This document shows, piece by piece, positions 43,967-55,984 of a stretch of DNA of 64,000 bases. The notes beneath the pieces were generated by a model. That model saw only the letters and a list, made by a program, of their open reading frames with translations, had not been told where the DNA came from and did not search any database. The stretch is from Caprella mutica (taxonomy: Eukaryota; Arthropoda; Malacostraca; Amphipoda; Caprellidae), in contig CANNZV010000428.1 of the NCBI GenBank assembly GCA_947561585.1, positions 738,617 through 802,616 on the forward strand, given 5' to 3'. The translations under genes were made by a program, and so were the position numbers. The number at the start of each line of letters is the position of its first letter. Within the stretch, counting starts at the first letter, position 1.

Positions 43967-45035
43967 ATGGGTTAACAATAACATCCTCAGAGTCAAAAAC
44001 CCTGTGACTGGGCCCTTGTAATTTAACAGAAAATTAACATCAGAGGAGAAGGAAAAATTGCTAATTATGTTAATTATTGCCATATGCAAAGGTTAAATTT
44101 GGAGATATGCTAATAGAGATAAGAAAACTGCTTGAATTTACTGGGTATTTTTGTTGAATTGGAGAATTTTCTCAGAATATTTAGTTAATTTTATAAACAA
44201 TTACCTAACAAGAATTCTAATGACTTATAATAGAGAATTATTTTCAATTTTATAGAAGAATATCCAATTACCGAATGTGATTGAACTAATAACACAAACA
44301 TATCAGTGGTGCATTTATTCTAAGAATAATTTCCTATGATGAACAATTACATTAATTTTGAATATAAAAAATAAAAGTTGATGACACTTTACATTGGTGT
44401 TATTCACTCCATCAGCTATCAGTAATACCGATATCAATCATCGTTAGGAAATATCTGCAACTGTGTAGTCTTAGAGTACTACGAAATGATTATTTATTGC
44501 CATTTCAGATGATTATTTCAGATAATCGGAGGCTGGTAGATAATTACCATTACCTGATATCTGACAGCAAAGAAGCTGAAAAAATCTTCTAATTTCTTGT
44601 TGAATATCCAGAATAGTCGAAGAGATTCTTTCCTTGAAATATGACAACTTTAATGAATTAAAATTTGTACACGAAATTTGTTTACTATTTAAAGTGCAAT
44701 AAATGAAAGATGAGGTAAAGTAAATAATTATTTAATGGATTTTCATAATTATAAATAAGTTTAAATTTCGATTGAAAGTTTTTTATAAAAAAAATTCTTC
44801 TCTAATAATTCAAATACCTAAGTACAAGGGATACTGTGATATCGTAATACAGTGATAAGTTGAATACCGTTAGTAATACTAATTACTTTTAGAAGTGAAG
44901 TGTATTGTGTTTTTTTGTAACTAGAATACAGTAGAAACTTGCCATGTTAACTATTTCCAAACGTCACAACGTACTCCCGTCACCGACTGACTGTTTCTCT
45001 CTCACTCATTAAATACTCCCATTGAAGTTCACATC
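43967..45035. other. AT-rich interval, no gene seen
   Basis: No supported feature. The sequence runs into the 50-bp array at about 45036. Confidence 0.4.
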
Positions 45036-47022
45036 TAAACACACTGTGAGTAATAATCTTACAGAGAGAACAATGAGGCAAAGGCAACACACTCTGTGAG
45101 TAATATTCTGACAGAGAGAACAATGAAGCAAAGGCAACACACTGTGTGAGTAATAATCTTACAGAGAGACCAATGAGGCAAAGGCAACACACTGTGCGAG
45201 TAATATTCTGACAAAGAGAACAATGAGGCAAAGGCAACACACTCTGTGAGTAATATTCTGACAGAGAGAACAATGAAGCAAAGGCAACACACTGTGTGAG
45301 TAATAATCTTACAGAGAGACCAATGAGGCAAAGGCAACACACTGTTCGAGTAATATTCTGACAAAGAGAACAATGAGGCAAAGGCAACACACTCTGTGAG
45401 TAATATTCTGACAGAGAGAACAATGAGGCAAAGGCAACACACTCTGTAAGTAATATTCTGACAAAGAGATTAATGAGGCAAAGGCAACACACTCTGTGGG
45501 TAATATTCTGACAAAGAGAACAATGGGGCAAAGGCAACACACTGTGAGTAATATTCTGACAGAGAGAACAATGAGGCAAAGGCAACACACTCTGTGAGTA
45601 ATATTCTGACAAAGAGAACAATGAGGCAAAGGCAACACACTCTGAGTAATATTCTGACAGAGAGAACAATGAGGCAAAGGCAACACACTCTGCGAGTAAT
45701 ATTCTGACAAAGAGAACAATGAGGCAAAGGCAACACACTCTGAGTAATATTCTGACAGAGAGAACAATGAGGCAAAGGCAACACACTCTGCGAGTAATAT
45801 TCTGACAAAGAGAACAATGAGGCAAAGGCAACACACTCTGAGTAATATTCTGACAGAGAGAACAATGAGGCAAAGGCAACACACTCTGCGAGTAATATTC
45901 TGACAGAGAGAACAATGAAGCAAAGGCAACACACTGTGTGAGTAATAATCTTACAGAGAGACCAATGAGGCAAAGGCAACACACTGTGCGAGTAATGTTC
46001 TGACAAAGAGAACAATGAGGCAAAGGCAACACACTCTGTGAGTAATATTCTGACAGAGAGAACAATGAAGCATAGGCAACACACTGTGTGAGTAATAATC
46101 TTACAGAGAGACCAATGAGGCAAAGGCAACACACTGTTCGAGTAATATTCTGACAAAGAGAACAATGAGGCAAAGGCAACACACTCTGTGAGTAATATTC
46201 TGACAGAGAGAACAATGAGGCAAAGGCAACACACTCTGTAAGTAATATTCTGACAAAGAGATTAATGAGGCAAAGGCAACACACTCTGTGAGTAATATTC
46301 TGACAGAGAGAACAATGAGGCAAAGGCAACACACTCTGAGTAATATTCTGACAGAGAGAACAATGAGGCAAAGGCAGCACACTCTGCGAGTAATATTCTG
46401 ACAAAGAGAACAATGAGGCAAAGGCAACACACTCTGTGAGTAATATTCTGACAGAGAGAACAATGAAGCATAGGCAACACACTGTGTGAGTAATAATCTT
46501 ACAGAGAGACCAATGAGGCAAAGGCAACACACTGTTCGAGTAATATTCTGACAAAGAGAACAATGAGGCAAAGGCAACACACTCTGTGAGTAATATTCTG
46601 ACAGAGAGAACAATGAGGCAAAGGCAACACACTCTGTAAGTAATATTCTGACAAAGAGATTAATGAGGCAAAGGCAACACACTCTGTGAGTAATATTCTG
46701 ACAGAGAGAACAATGAGGCAAAGGCAACACACTCTGAGTAATATTCTGACAGAGAGAACAATGAGGCAAAGGCAGCACACTCTGCGAGTAATATTCTGAC
46801 AAAGAGAACAATGAGGCAAAGGCAACACACTATGTGAGTAATATTCTGACAGAGAGAACAATGAGGCAAAGGCAACACACTCTGTGAGTAATATTCTGAC
46901 AAAGAGAACAATGAGGCAAAGGCAACACACTCTGTGAGTAATATTCTGACAGAGAGAACAATGAGGCAAAGGCAACACACTCTGTGAGTAATATTCTGAC
47001 AAAGAGAACAATGAGGCAGAGG
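45036..47022. repeat. 50-bp minisatellite, about 40 copies (2 kb)
   Basis: The unit is 50 bp (acagagagaacaatgaggca, aaggcaacacactctgtgag, taatattctg), with 48-bp variants lacking one tg. Variants carrying taataatctt and gaccaatgagg recur in a fixed order near 45150, 45310, 45960, 46110 and 46500, so the array has higher-order structure. The unit lacks stops in all minus-strand frames, which produces open frames up to 550 codons. Cysteine/Leu-rich repeats such as LPLPHCSLCQN from these frames are not a convincing protein. Confidence 0.95.
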
Positions 47023-47144
47023 TACTGGAGTTTAACGTAGATTTTTTTATCCACAAAATAGACCAGTCTGTCATCAGCTCTGATGTACGCTACGTCATCC
47101 TATGTACTCCTGTCCAAATGATTGGAAGGAGCGGAGAGATTTCA

Positions 47145-47656
47145 GAGAAACGAACGAACATTGCTTCTCAAACAAACGAACATTGCTTCTCCAACAAACG
47201 AACATTGCTTATCTAACAAACGAACATTGCTTCTCAAACAAACGAACATTGCTTATCCAGCAAACGAACATTGTTTCTCCAACTAACGAACATTGCTTCT
47301 CCAACAAACGAACATTGTTTCTCCAACTAACGAACATTGCTTCTCCAACTAACGAACATTGCTTCTCCAACAAACGAACATTGCTTATCCACCAAACGAA
47401 CATTGTTTCTCCAACTAACGAACATTGCTTCTCCAACAAACGAACATTGCTTCTCCAACAAACGAACATTGCTTATCCAGCAAACGAACATTGTTTCTCC
47501 AACTAACGAACATTGCTTCTCCAACAAACGAACATTGCTTCTCCAACAAACGAACATTGCAACAAAAACAAACGAACATTGCTTCTCCAACAAACGAACA
47601 TTGCTTCTCCAACTAACGAACATCGCTTCTCCTACAAACGAATATTGCTTCTTATA
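47145..47656. repeat. 22-bp minisatellite, about 23 copies
   Basis: The unit acgaacattgcttctccaac plus aa is continuous, with a few variants (ttatcc, tttctcc). The same unit reappears at 48795-48950. Open frames on both strands are repeat by-products. Confidence 0.95.
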
Positions 47657-47659
47657 GAA

Positions 47660-48360
47660 AATAAAGAATAACACTTAATATGGGGTGTTAAGAGCTTTAA
47701 TAGTTTTATCAAATATACAGATAAGTTTTAATAGGGATAACTAAGTTAGGATTTTAAACAATCAGGGTAGTGGCAGTAAATTCTGGTATGATGAGGGCTG
47801 TGGTGATCCGAGGAGACAACAAAGAGGAACAGAGTCTATCCTACGAATGAGCAGCCACACATCCGGAACATTTGCATATCTGCCAAAATTCAATCAAAAC
47901 ATAAACAAAGAGATTTCAGAAAAACAAATTAAAAATAAAATGAAAGACAAATTTTAACCACAGTAAATTCAATTTACCTATCATAGCCAAAAACTTGCTC
48001 GATACGATGAACCAGGGCGAGGAAGATAGTTATAAGGTGCATCTCCTATACAGGGTTTAAGAATATGAAGAATGTTGGAATTATTGGCAAATTAAGTTAT
48101 GTAAGGAAATTGCAATTTATTGGAAATTTTAAACAAAGTTAATTGACTTATAGTTTAGTTTCATGAATAAGATTTGAGTCAACAATTTAAAGTTAAATTT
48201 TAAGTAAAGGATTTTAATAAATTTATAAAGTAAAGAATTTTAATAAGTTTATAAAGTAAAGAATTTTAATAAGTTTCAAATAAATGATTTTAATAAGTTT
48301 TAATATCTCAAATGAAATAAATTACTAAGGGTAAGGGATATTCTGGGGTTCATATTATAT
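47660..48360. other. AT-rich spacer between two arrays
   Basis: It contains three to four short repeats of aagtaaagaattttaataag (48195-48300). No gene seen. Confidence 0.45.
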
Positions 48361-48363
48361 TCA

Positions 48364-48680
48364 TAACACATCGAAGCCCGCAAAGCACACATTGTCACTC
48401 ACTGCGTTATATGGCTGTTCTGGGAACTTGATCCGGTGTCGCCCATCCTTCAGCACATCTCATTAGTCCAGTCGGACCCCGGGGTAGTATTTACTCCAGC
48501 ATTGTATTGTTACTTCCGGACAACAAATAGATCCAGTGAATTGGAATGGTTACTGTTAGTTGATGGGGAGGACAGAGCAGCTAGAAGGAACGTCTGTCTG
48601 CTGTCGCTGTTGGAAGTGATCTGCCTTACGGCGGTTAGTTGTGGCGGAAGTAAGCGCAAAACGCGGAGTTAAAATGCCGG
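48364..48680 (+). other. GC-richer island with a 78-codon frame
   Basis: In strong contrast to its surroundings this 300-bp block has balanced composition. The frame at 48436-48672 (SDPGVVFTPALYCYF, EWLLLVDGEDRAARRNVC) begins at an ATG and ends normally. No family recognised. It could be a host exon, a retrotransposon piece or chance. Confidence 0.25.
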
Positions 48681-48794
48681 GACAAGTGATGCGCTTATTT
48701 GGGCTGTATTAATGAATAAATATGAATTGATAAAGTTTAATGAGAAGTAAAAATAAAAATAAGAACACAAGTAGTGTATATTTTTATACACTTC

Positions 48795-48950
48795 TCTAAC
48801 AAACGAACATTGCTTCCTTCTCTAACAAACGAACATTGCTTATCCAACAAACGAACATTGCTTATCCAACAAACGAACATTGCTTATCCAACAAACGAAC
48901 ATTGCTTCTCTAACTAACGAACATAGCTAATGCAACAAACGAACATTGAT
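48795..48950. repeat. Second block of the 22-bp minisatellite, about 7 copies
   Basis: Same unit (aacaaacgaacattgcttat) as 47145-47656, separated from it by 1.1 kb of unrelated sequence. Confidence 0.92.
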
Positions 48951-49175
48951 GTGCACTGTGGTGAAAGGAAGAGAAAAGGAGTTATATGTATAATATTTAT
49001 ATAATCTACTGTCATTTGAAACAGTTAATTTTTTTGTCTTCTAAGTTTTTAGAAATATTCCTGTAATTGTAAATTATCATCTTCGAATTGCCGTTTACAG
49101 TGCATTACTGGAGTCAATATAACATTAATAATGAATTTAAGTTGAATTTGGGGGTAAAACTTATTGATCAAAATG

Positions 49176-50243
49176 GATAATTTACGTTCGTTTGAGGACA
49201 TTGGAAACAAACCCTAAATACTCTAACCTAACATAAACTGGCTTCCTATCACAACTAAGTTCTACAGGTTTTGAATGATAAATGTTATTCAAAGTTTTCC
49301 TAAATACAGTATCTATAATTTTGCAAGTAAAGCCATTTTTCAAAAAAATAATCCCTAAGAAATGACAATTCATTCTCAAACAACGTGCCTCGAGAACAAA
49401 TCCTAAAAGCCCTATAAATCAAACATGAAATAATATTAGTCTTAAAATTAAATGGAAAAAAAGATTTGAATTTCATACCAAGGCCGGTGAATGTTTTTTT
49501 GCGAAATATAGAAGTTACAAATTCATTATTTTCTATAGTAATTAAAACATCAAGGAAGCTAAGTTTTGAATCAGTTTCAGTCTCACAAGTGAATTTAATA
49601 TTGCTATTTTGAGAATTTTGTTATGTGAGAGCTGTGTCCAAAAAGAATGAAAGTATCATCAATGTAACGTTTATAAACTATTGGTTTGAAGTCTGAAGGA
49701 CAATTATCTAGCCAAGTAACTTCATGATCACAGGAAAACATTCGCTAGCGTTGGACCTAAGGGATTTCCCATCGCTACTTCATCAAACTGAGAATATAAT
49801 ACATTGTTGAACATAAATAGCACCTCCTTAACAGCTAACTCTAAAAGATTCTTAAAATACAATTTTGAAAAAGGAGGNNNNNNNNNNNNNNNNNNNNNNN
49901 NNNNNNNNNNNNNNNNNNNNNNNNNNNNNNNNNNNNNNNNNNNNNNNNNNNNNNNNNNNNNNNNNNNNNNNNNNNNNNNNNNNNNNNNNNNNNNNNNNNN
50001 NNNNNNNNNNNNNNNNNNNNCAAAAGAAAAGCTATCCTGAACAGTATATTGATTAGTAGTTAAGGGAGTTAAGAATGGAAGAATAAATTTTGAAATTTTG
50101 TAGCCGGTTGTTCCTATTGAAGACAAAATGGGACGAAAGGGAACGTTACCTTTGAGAATTTTTGGCAAGCCATACATTACCCCTAGAGCAGAACTTGATA
50201 GCCTAAGATGATCGTAAATAGCCTGGTCCCATTTTGTAAACAC
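49176..50243 (-). mobile_element. Penelope-like element, left (inverted) arm
   Basis: On the minus strand it encodes Penelope-type RT: GVMYGLPKI, PFRPILSSIGTTGYKISKF, LTPLTTNQYTVQDSFSF, then the assembly gap, then FDEVAMGNPLGPTLANVFL. After a frame break come the FIDDT-equivalent region and, further on, the FLDVLI-type thumb region. It ends near 49176 before any GIY-YIG endonuclease. The arm 49176-50140 is the reverse complement of the right arm starting at about 50244. Confidence 0.82.
49878..50020. other. Assembly gap (143 N)
   Basis: The gap lies inside the RT of the left arm. The matching stretch in the right arm is 50362-50503, 142 bases, so the gap size is close to what the palindrome predicts. 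Confidence 0.98.
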
Positions 50244-50279
50244 TTTCGTCCCATTTTGTCTTCAATAGTTCTGCCGGCT

Positions 50280-51087
50280 ACGAAATTTCAAAATTTATTC
50301 TTCCATTCTTAACTCCCTTAACTACTAATCAATATACTGTTCAGGATAGCTTTTCTTTTGTTCAGGATACAGTTAATACACCAAATAGTGATAATCATGT
50401 AATGGCTAGCTTTGATATCAAGTTCCTTTTCACGAATATCCCCTTAAATGAAACTATAGATATTGCTACAGATACTCTGTATGATGATGATAACTTAAGT
50501 GTCCCTCCTTTTTCAAAATTGTATTTTAAGAATCTTTTAGAGTTAGCTGTTAAGGGGGTGCAATTTATGTTCAACAATGTATTATATTCTCAGTTTGATG
50601 AAGTAGCGATGGGAAATCCCTTAGGTCCAACGCTAGCGAATGTTTTCCTGTGATCATGAAGTTACTTGGCTAGATAATTGTCCTTCAGACTTCAAACCAA
50701 TAGTTTATAAACGTTACATTGATGATACTTTCATTCTTTTTAGACACAGCTCTCACATAACAAAATTCTTAAATTATCTAAATTCTCAACATAGCAATAT
50801 TAAGTTCACTTGTGAGACTGAAAGTGATTCAAAACTTAGCTTCCTTGATGTTTTAATCCTAGAGAAAATAATGAATTTGTAACTTCTATATTTCGCAAAA
50901 AAACATTCATTGGCCTTGGTATGAAATTTAAATCTTTTGTTCCATTTAATTTTAAGACTAATATTATTTCATGTTTGATTTTTAGGGCTTTTAGGATTTT
51001 TTCTCAAGGCACGTTGTTTGAGAATGAATTGTCATTTCTTAGGGATTATTTTTTGAAAAATGGCTTCACTTGCAAAATTATAGATAC
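50280..51087 (+). pseudogene. Penelope-like reverse transcriptase, broken
   Basis: SFDIKFLFTNIPLNETI, AVKGVQFMFNNVLYSQFDEV and AMGNPLGPTLANVFL, then after a frame break at about 50640 YIDDTFILF (the catalytic YxDD), SKLSFLDVLI, and after another break GTLFENELSFLRDYFLKNGF. RT motifs are in order, with at least two frame breaks. In Penelope elements this RT primes on target DNA and is usually followed by GIY-YIG, which is missing. Confidence 0.82.
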
Positions 51088-52042
51088 ACCTGGACTAGAA
51101 ATAATAGACTTGCTTTAAACACTAGTAAAACTTCTCTCATGTTGTTCACAAATCGTAAATCTGATGTTACCACTCCTCTTGTTGTAAAAATTGTTGACGA
51201 TCTTATAGATTTTGTTCCCACGGTGAAATTTTTAGGCATAACTCTTGACTGTAATCTATATTTTTCTGATCATGTCAATGCTATATGTTGCAAGTTATCC
51301 AAGACAACTGGTATTATTTTTTATATTCATAGTTTTGTTCCTAGATCTGTGTTAATTAATATTTATTATAGTTTAGTGTACCCTTTATCTTATATACGGT
51401 GTCCTGATATGGGGGGAGCTGCCAGTGTACACTTACGTCCTTTAGTTTTGCTCAAAAAAAGAATTATTAGAATTTTAATGTCATCTGACTTTTACGCTCA
51501 CACTTCTCCTTTATTCAAGGAAACCAAAATTTTACCTGTTGGAGACATCTACAAATTTGTATCAGCTATCCATATGTTCAAACTTAATTCAGATAACTTT
51601 TTAACTTTTTCCAGTTCCTTCCTTCCAGAGACTTACCACTTCGCAAAAATCTATTCATTTCAATGGTCCATTACTCTGGAATTAAATCCCATCCAATATT
51701 AGAGATATCCAGACTTTAAAATCTTTTAAAACATCCTATAAACCATTTTTATTCGACCAATTGGGTTGAATTTTTTTCTTTTAAAATAATTTCCTTTTAA
51801 TTTTTCATCATGTGCATTTATGTTTGTATTCTCACCAATTAGTGTTTCTTTTTTATCAATATGTGTTCTTATGTATTTTTTTACTCACCAACTGATAATT
51901 AGAATTTGATTATATATTTTTGAATTCTGTCTGAAAAGGGAAACCTTCTCATAGGCTTGAATTAATTTTTTCTTTAAAATGTATATTGAACTAGGTAATC
52001 ACTGTTAAATTATTCTGAATTTTATTTCAATAAAGAATTTCA
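51088..52042 (+). pseudogene. LINE RT C-terminal fragment inserted in the Penelope arm
   Basis: The open frame to 51702 reads RLALNTSKTSLMLFTNRK, VKFLGITLDCNLYFSDHV, FVPRSVLINIYYSLVYPL, the region after the RT catalytic core in CR1/jockey-type LINEs. It is 5'-truncated, ends in an AATAAAG signal (52029), and is flanked by ATAC (51084-51087 and 52043-52046), a short possible target duplication. The uninterrupted left arm gives the empty-site sequence. Confidence 0.75.
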
Positions 52043-52174
52043 ATACTGTATTTAGGAAAACTTTGAATAACATTTATCATTCAAAACCTGTAGAACTTAG
52101 TTGTGATAGGAAGCCAGTTTATGTTAGGTTAGAGTATTTAGGGTTTGTTTCCAATGTCCTCAAACGTAAATTAT

Positions 52175-53217
52175 CAATATAACATTATTATACGTTCATT
52201 GCCGTACTTGGGTGTATAATTATTAGACAATTATAATAATCTGAGATATTGATATTTTAAATGTTCCAGTATGTTTCTGATGATATTACTTAACGTTCAA
52301 TAACTAAAGATTATGTCTAGTAGCATCAATATCATTAAAAGAATATTGGATTTATTTGATCTTTTCAGAAGTTATTAAATGTTTATACGAATTTTCATAA
52401 CTTTTACTGAAGTTATTACATGTTTTCTAATTATACGTCTGCAGAATTATTAGTTGCTTGTTGGAGATATTATACATAAATATAGTTAATAAAAATCGTG
52501 ACGGTAAATATTATATGAATTTTGAAGTCAATTGGACTTTCATTAGACCTGAGAACATAGCAGAAAAAATATTAACGTCAAATAATAATCATTGTATTAT
52601 ATAAGACTGCTAACCGTATTTAGAGTTATCTGAATTTGTATTTTTAGTGAAGTTTATAGACGCACTTGGTAGAGCAATTTGGGAAAATCAGGACTTCGAA
52701 TTTTGTCATTCGGTTTGTTCGAATCGATTTTTTTGTCCAAAATCGTCCATACAATGGACGATTTTGTGTTGAGATTCGCATAGAAATAGAAAGTAACAAG
52801 GCACTTAATTTTAAATTTTCTAAATTAAACAGTTGAAATTATATTAACTAAAACTGTTTGCAACGAATGGGACATTTGAAATTTTCCCCGAATTAAAAAC
52901 AATTGGAAATATATTGTCTTTCCCAACTGTAAATCATTTCTTTTATTTTGTTCTTGCCTTTCACATCTCAACTCGCCAGACTTCTTTGCTTATTATTTAA
53001 TGTTGCAGCGACAGACACAACATCTCAGTGAAAATTAAACTCACTAAAATTCCGCTTCTATAGTAAGTGTGTCACGAGTTGCTAACACACGCATAATGTG
53101 TGTCAAGATAACACACACAGTGAAACTCAGTGTCTTCATAGCTGAAAGAATTGTTGTAATTTTACTACTATGAAATACTTTATGAAAATGTTAAGAATAT
53201 GTATTCTATTAGCTATT
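52175..53217. other. AT-rich interval, no gene seen
   Basis: A short perfect inverted phrase, gtccaaaatcgtcc/ggacgattttg, lies at about 52735-52768. Otherwise nothing supported. Confidence 0.4.
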
Positions 53218-54545
53218 CATAATACAATATTAGTTATTTACTGTCTAATGCTTATATTTTAGAAGCAATTGCCAAAGCAGGTGCTAGGAAAATTGCCAGT
53301 GTGGGAAGATTGCCACCCGGAAAATTGCCACTCTACATATATGAATCCATACTTTTTCTTTCGAAAATCACAAAAATCATAGGTACTGAATGCAATGTTT
53401 ATCAGAATTTAATATATGTATAATAATTTGTACAATGTATACATCTCATTTTGATAAGTTATACATTCTAAGTGAATTCTTCCGTCGGTGGGTGTGAGTG
53501 TATACGCAATTAATTCTTAGCTTAATGTAATTAATTGTTCCCTGAAGAGGTAAAACCATTTAAAGGTTGGTTCTCTTCTCTATAAGTTTGTCGTCAAGTT
53601 ATTTTCTCTCATTCACAAATGAATAAAAATGTACATAGTACTTTATAATATTATAGACAACAACCAAAATCCCGAATTAAACTGCTTATATATTTGGAGT
53701 AAATCAAGCTATTTCAATTCTTTTTGTATTACATTAAAAAAATTTTTTAATCACTTTGACAAATGACTTCAAATTGGTAATACGTTTCTTTTTCCGCGTT
53801 ATGTTGAAAAACAGGAGTATAAAGGTGAGCACAAAACTGCTCTCCAGGAAAAAGTTATACAAAAGATTAAAACTATTTTTTCTTTATATTATAATAACAA
53901 TATTATTATAACATAACGCTGAGAGAATTACATTATTACCAATTTCACGTCATAAGAAACTCTTTTTTGAACTTAATGCAATAAAAAGAAAAAGCCCTTA
54001 GTACACTGACATTAGAAACAAGTAAAGGTGTTGGTTTTTATTTATAATTAATCAATAAACATATTGCTAAATTTACGTATAGCAAAAATAGTAAATATTT
54101 AGTTAGTTAGTGGTGTTGCGATTCTGTTGCAGAATGATAAAAAAAACTTAACAGAAAAGAAAAATGTTGCATTAGTTTCAATAATGAATAGAATTTTATT
54201 GCATTAGTTTCATTAATAAATAAAATCAAGCTACATTAATTTTAATTTTAACTTGTCAATGAAAGATGAACGCACAGTTAGAATTTTTTTTTACATGAAA
54301 TTCGAATATTTTTGTATTCAGTTCCGGGTGGCAGTTTTCCCACAGTGGCTGTTTTCCCACAGTGGCAATTTTCCCAGTGGCAATCTTCCCAATGGCAATT
54401 TTCCGCGGACGGCCAAAGCATAATATAATATTAGTTATTTACTGTCAAATGTTTATATTATAGAAGTATTGGCCAATGCATAATATAAAATTAGCTATTT
54501 ACTGTCTAATGTTTACATTACAGAAGCAATGGCCAATGCATCACT
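53218..54545. repeat. About 60-bp tandem repeat interrupted by element 7
   Basis: Units containing ttagttatttactgtctaat and agaagcaatggccaatgca occur once at 53218-53279 and three times at 54412-54545. The spacing shows that element 7 inserted inside an existing array. Confidence 0.75.
53280..54411. mobile_element. Tandem-repeat-TIR element 7 (1.13 kb)
   Basis: The left array (53280-53335: GGTGCTAGGAAAATTGCCag) faces an inverted right array (54328-54411: cagtGGCAATTTTCCCa units). Both ends align from the terminus. An exact 9-bp target duplication, GCCAAAGCA (53271-53279 and 54412-54420), flanks it. Interior AT-rich, no gene. Confidence 0.85.
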
Positions 54546-55980
54546 TTATCCCAGTCTGTTCTCAAGATCAGATCTATCGCTGCCTATCAACATTCATGTC
54601 TTTCCCGATGATTTCCATTAATATTATTGAAGACAAGGCTATCGCAGTTATTAAGATATGAGAAACCAAGATTTATTAGGGAGAAGGAAATATATACGAT
54701 TTCATTATTATATCTTTTGGATATCAATTCCATAATCAATTCAAAAATTAGATTCCAGTAATCATTTCAGAGATTTAAATAATTTTCTCACATATGTTAG
54801 ATTTCTGTATTATCATCATTTTTCAATATTCTCGAAGCTTAATTTATTTTCTACTCATCTTGAGATATCTATTTTGATCTCAAAACATTTCTCCGATCAC
54901 CAGATTGCAATCAATGGCAACTGACGGATCTTGAATCACATTCATTTCTTTCTTTCGAAACAAACTATGCGTCCAAATCTGCTGTCATTGAACACATTAC
55001 CGGGCATTTTAAAGTTGTTCATCAGTACAATTTGCAGGCCATTATGCTAAAGCTGTAACAGAACATTTTAATGTTGTTCATCAGTACAATTTGAAGGCCA
55101 TTATGCTAAAGCTGTAACAGGACAATTTAATGTTGTTCATCAGTACCATTTTCATGCCATTATGCCAAAGCTGTAACAGGACATTTTATAGTTGTTCATC
55201 AGTACAATAAGCATGACATTATGCCAAAGCTGGAAAAAAATTTCACTTCTCAGAGTTTGGAGTTGTTTTGAAATTTTAGGAGAGGATCCTTGTCAAAATA
55301 AGCCCATGAAAGGCCCCTGTACATTAAATATATATGTTATATCTCTTTTCTAGTTTATAAATAATTCATCGATTTGAGTAGGTTTTCATATATTGAATAA
55401 TATATATTGTATCATAGCAATAGTGAACCTAATATTCAATCTGTCGCAGTATTCTTCATTATTCATTAATCCTTTATTATATTAGGAATTATTAATATTG
55501 ATTTTTTATTTGGTTTGTGCTATTGTATTTGAGTTTGCTGTTGTACGTTCTTGTTTAAGTGTGATATGGATGTTAACAAAGCTTTTGTTTCGTTTAAATT
55601 CATCATTGGAACTGAATGGCACGGAAACTTCCTCTAACCTTCTTAAATGTAGTCTGAAAGCAGACTAGAAATGGAGTAGACGAACTATAGCCACTGACCA
55701 GTGACCACACACATGAAGTGTGGGGCAAAAAAAAAAATATATATACATAAAACAATCGTGTACAACTTCGAATCGATAAGATAAAAATTGATAAATTTCA
55801 CAGATATCAATTACTAATATACGAAAAAAGTTGTCAAGTTTATCAAGCCTAACTTTATTGTTCAGAGAACTGGTTTTAAAATAGTTTAAGAAGATTTAAG
55901 ATTTAACTCTTTCACTGAGGGTTAAAAGAGTTTTCCTGGTAGAGATTGGAATTCTTAATGTGTCTCCTCCTAAACGGAAT
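54546..55980. repeat. AT-rich interval with a 60-bp tandem repeat
   Basis: About 55008-55235 holds four units of roughly 60 bp containing gttgttcatcagtacaattt and ccattatgctaaagctgtaa. The rest shows no gene. A 61-codon frame at 54476-54661 overlaps the other tandem array and is not convincing. Confidence 0.7.
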
Positions 55981-55984
55981 TTAT

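Larger units (their letters stand above)
50244..52174 (+). mobile_element. Penelope-like element, right arm with LINE insertion
   Basis: Plus-strand mirror of the left arm. It matches from 50244 to 51087, is interrupted at 51088-52042 by a LINE 3' fragment, and resumes from about 52047 to 52174 (FRKTLNNIYHSKPVELS, VYVRLEYLGFVS). Both arms stop at the same point (cgtaaattat). Head-to-head partial copies are known for Penelope elements, but inverted duplication after insertion is also possible. Confidence 0.8.

Noticed and set aside
44980..47074. Open frames up to 550 codons on the minus strand with Cys/Leu-rich repeats
   Set aside because: They are produced by a stop-free 50-bp tandem repeat; overlapping frames of similar peptide occur in every register, so there is no sign of selection for one protein.
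45036..47656. CRISPR-like arrays
   Set aside because: Units are contiguous with no unique spacers of constant length, and the genome is eukaryotic.
47102..47657. Open frames on both strands over the 22-bp repeat (TNIASPTNEHCFSN-like and its reverse)
   Set aside because: By-products of the minisatellite.
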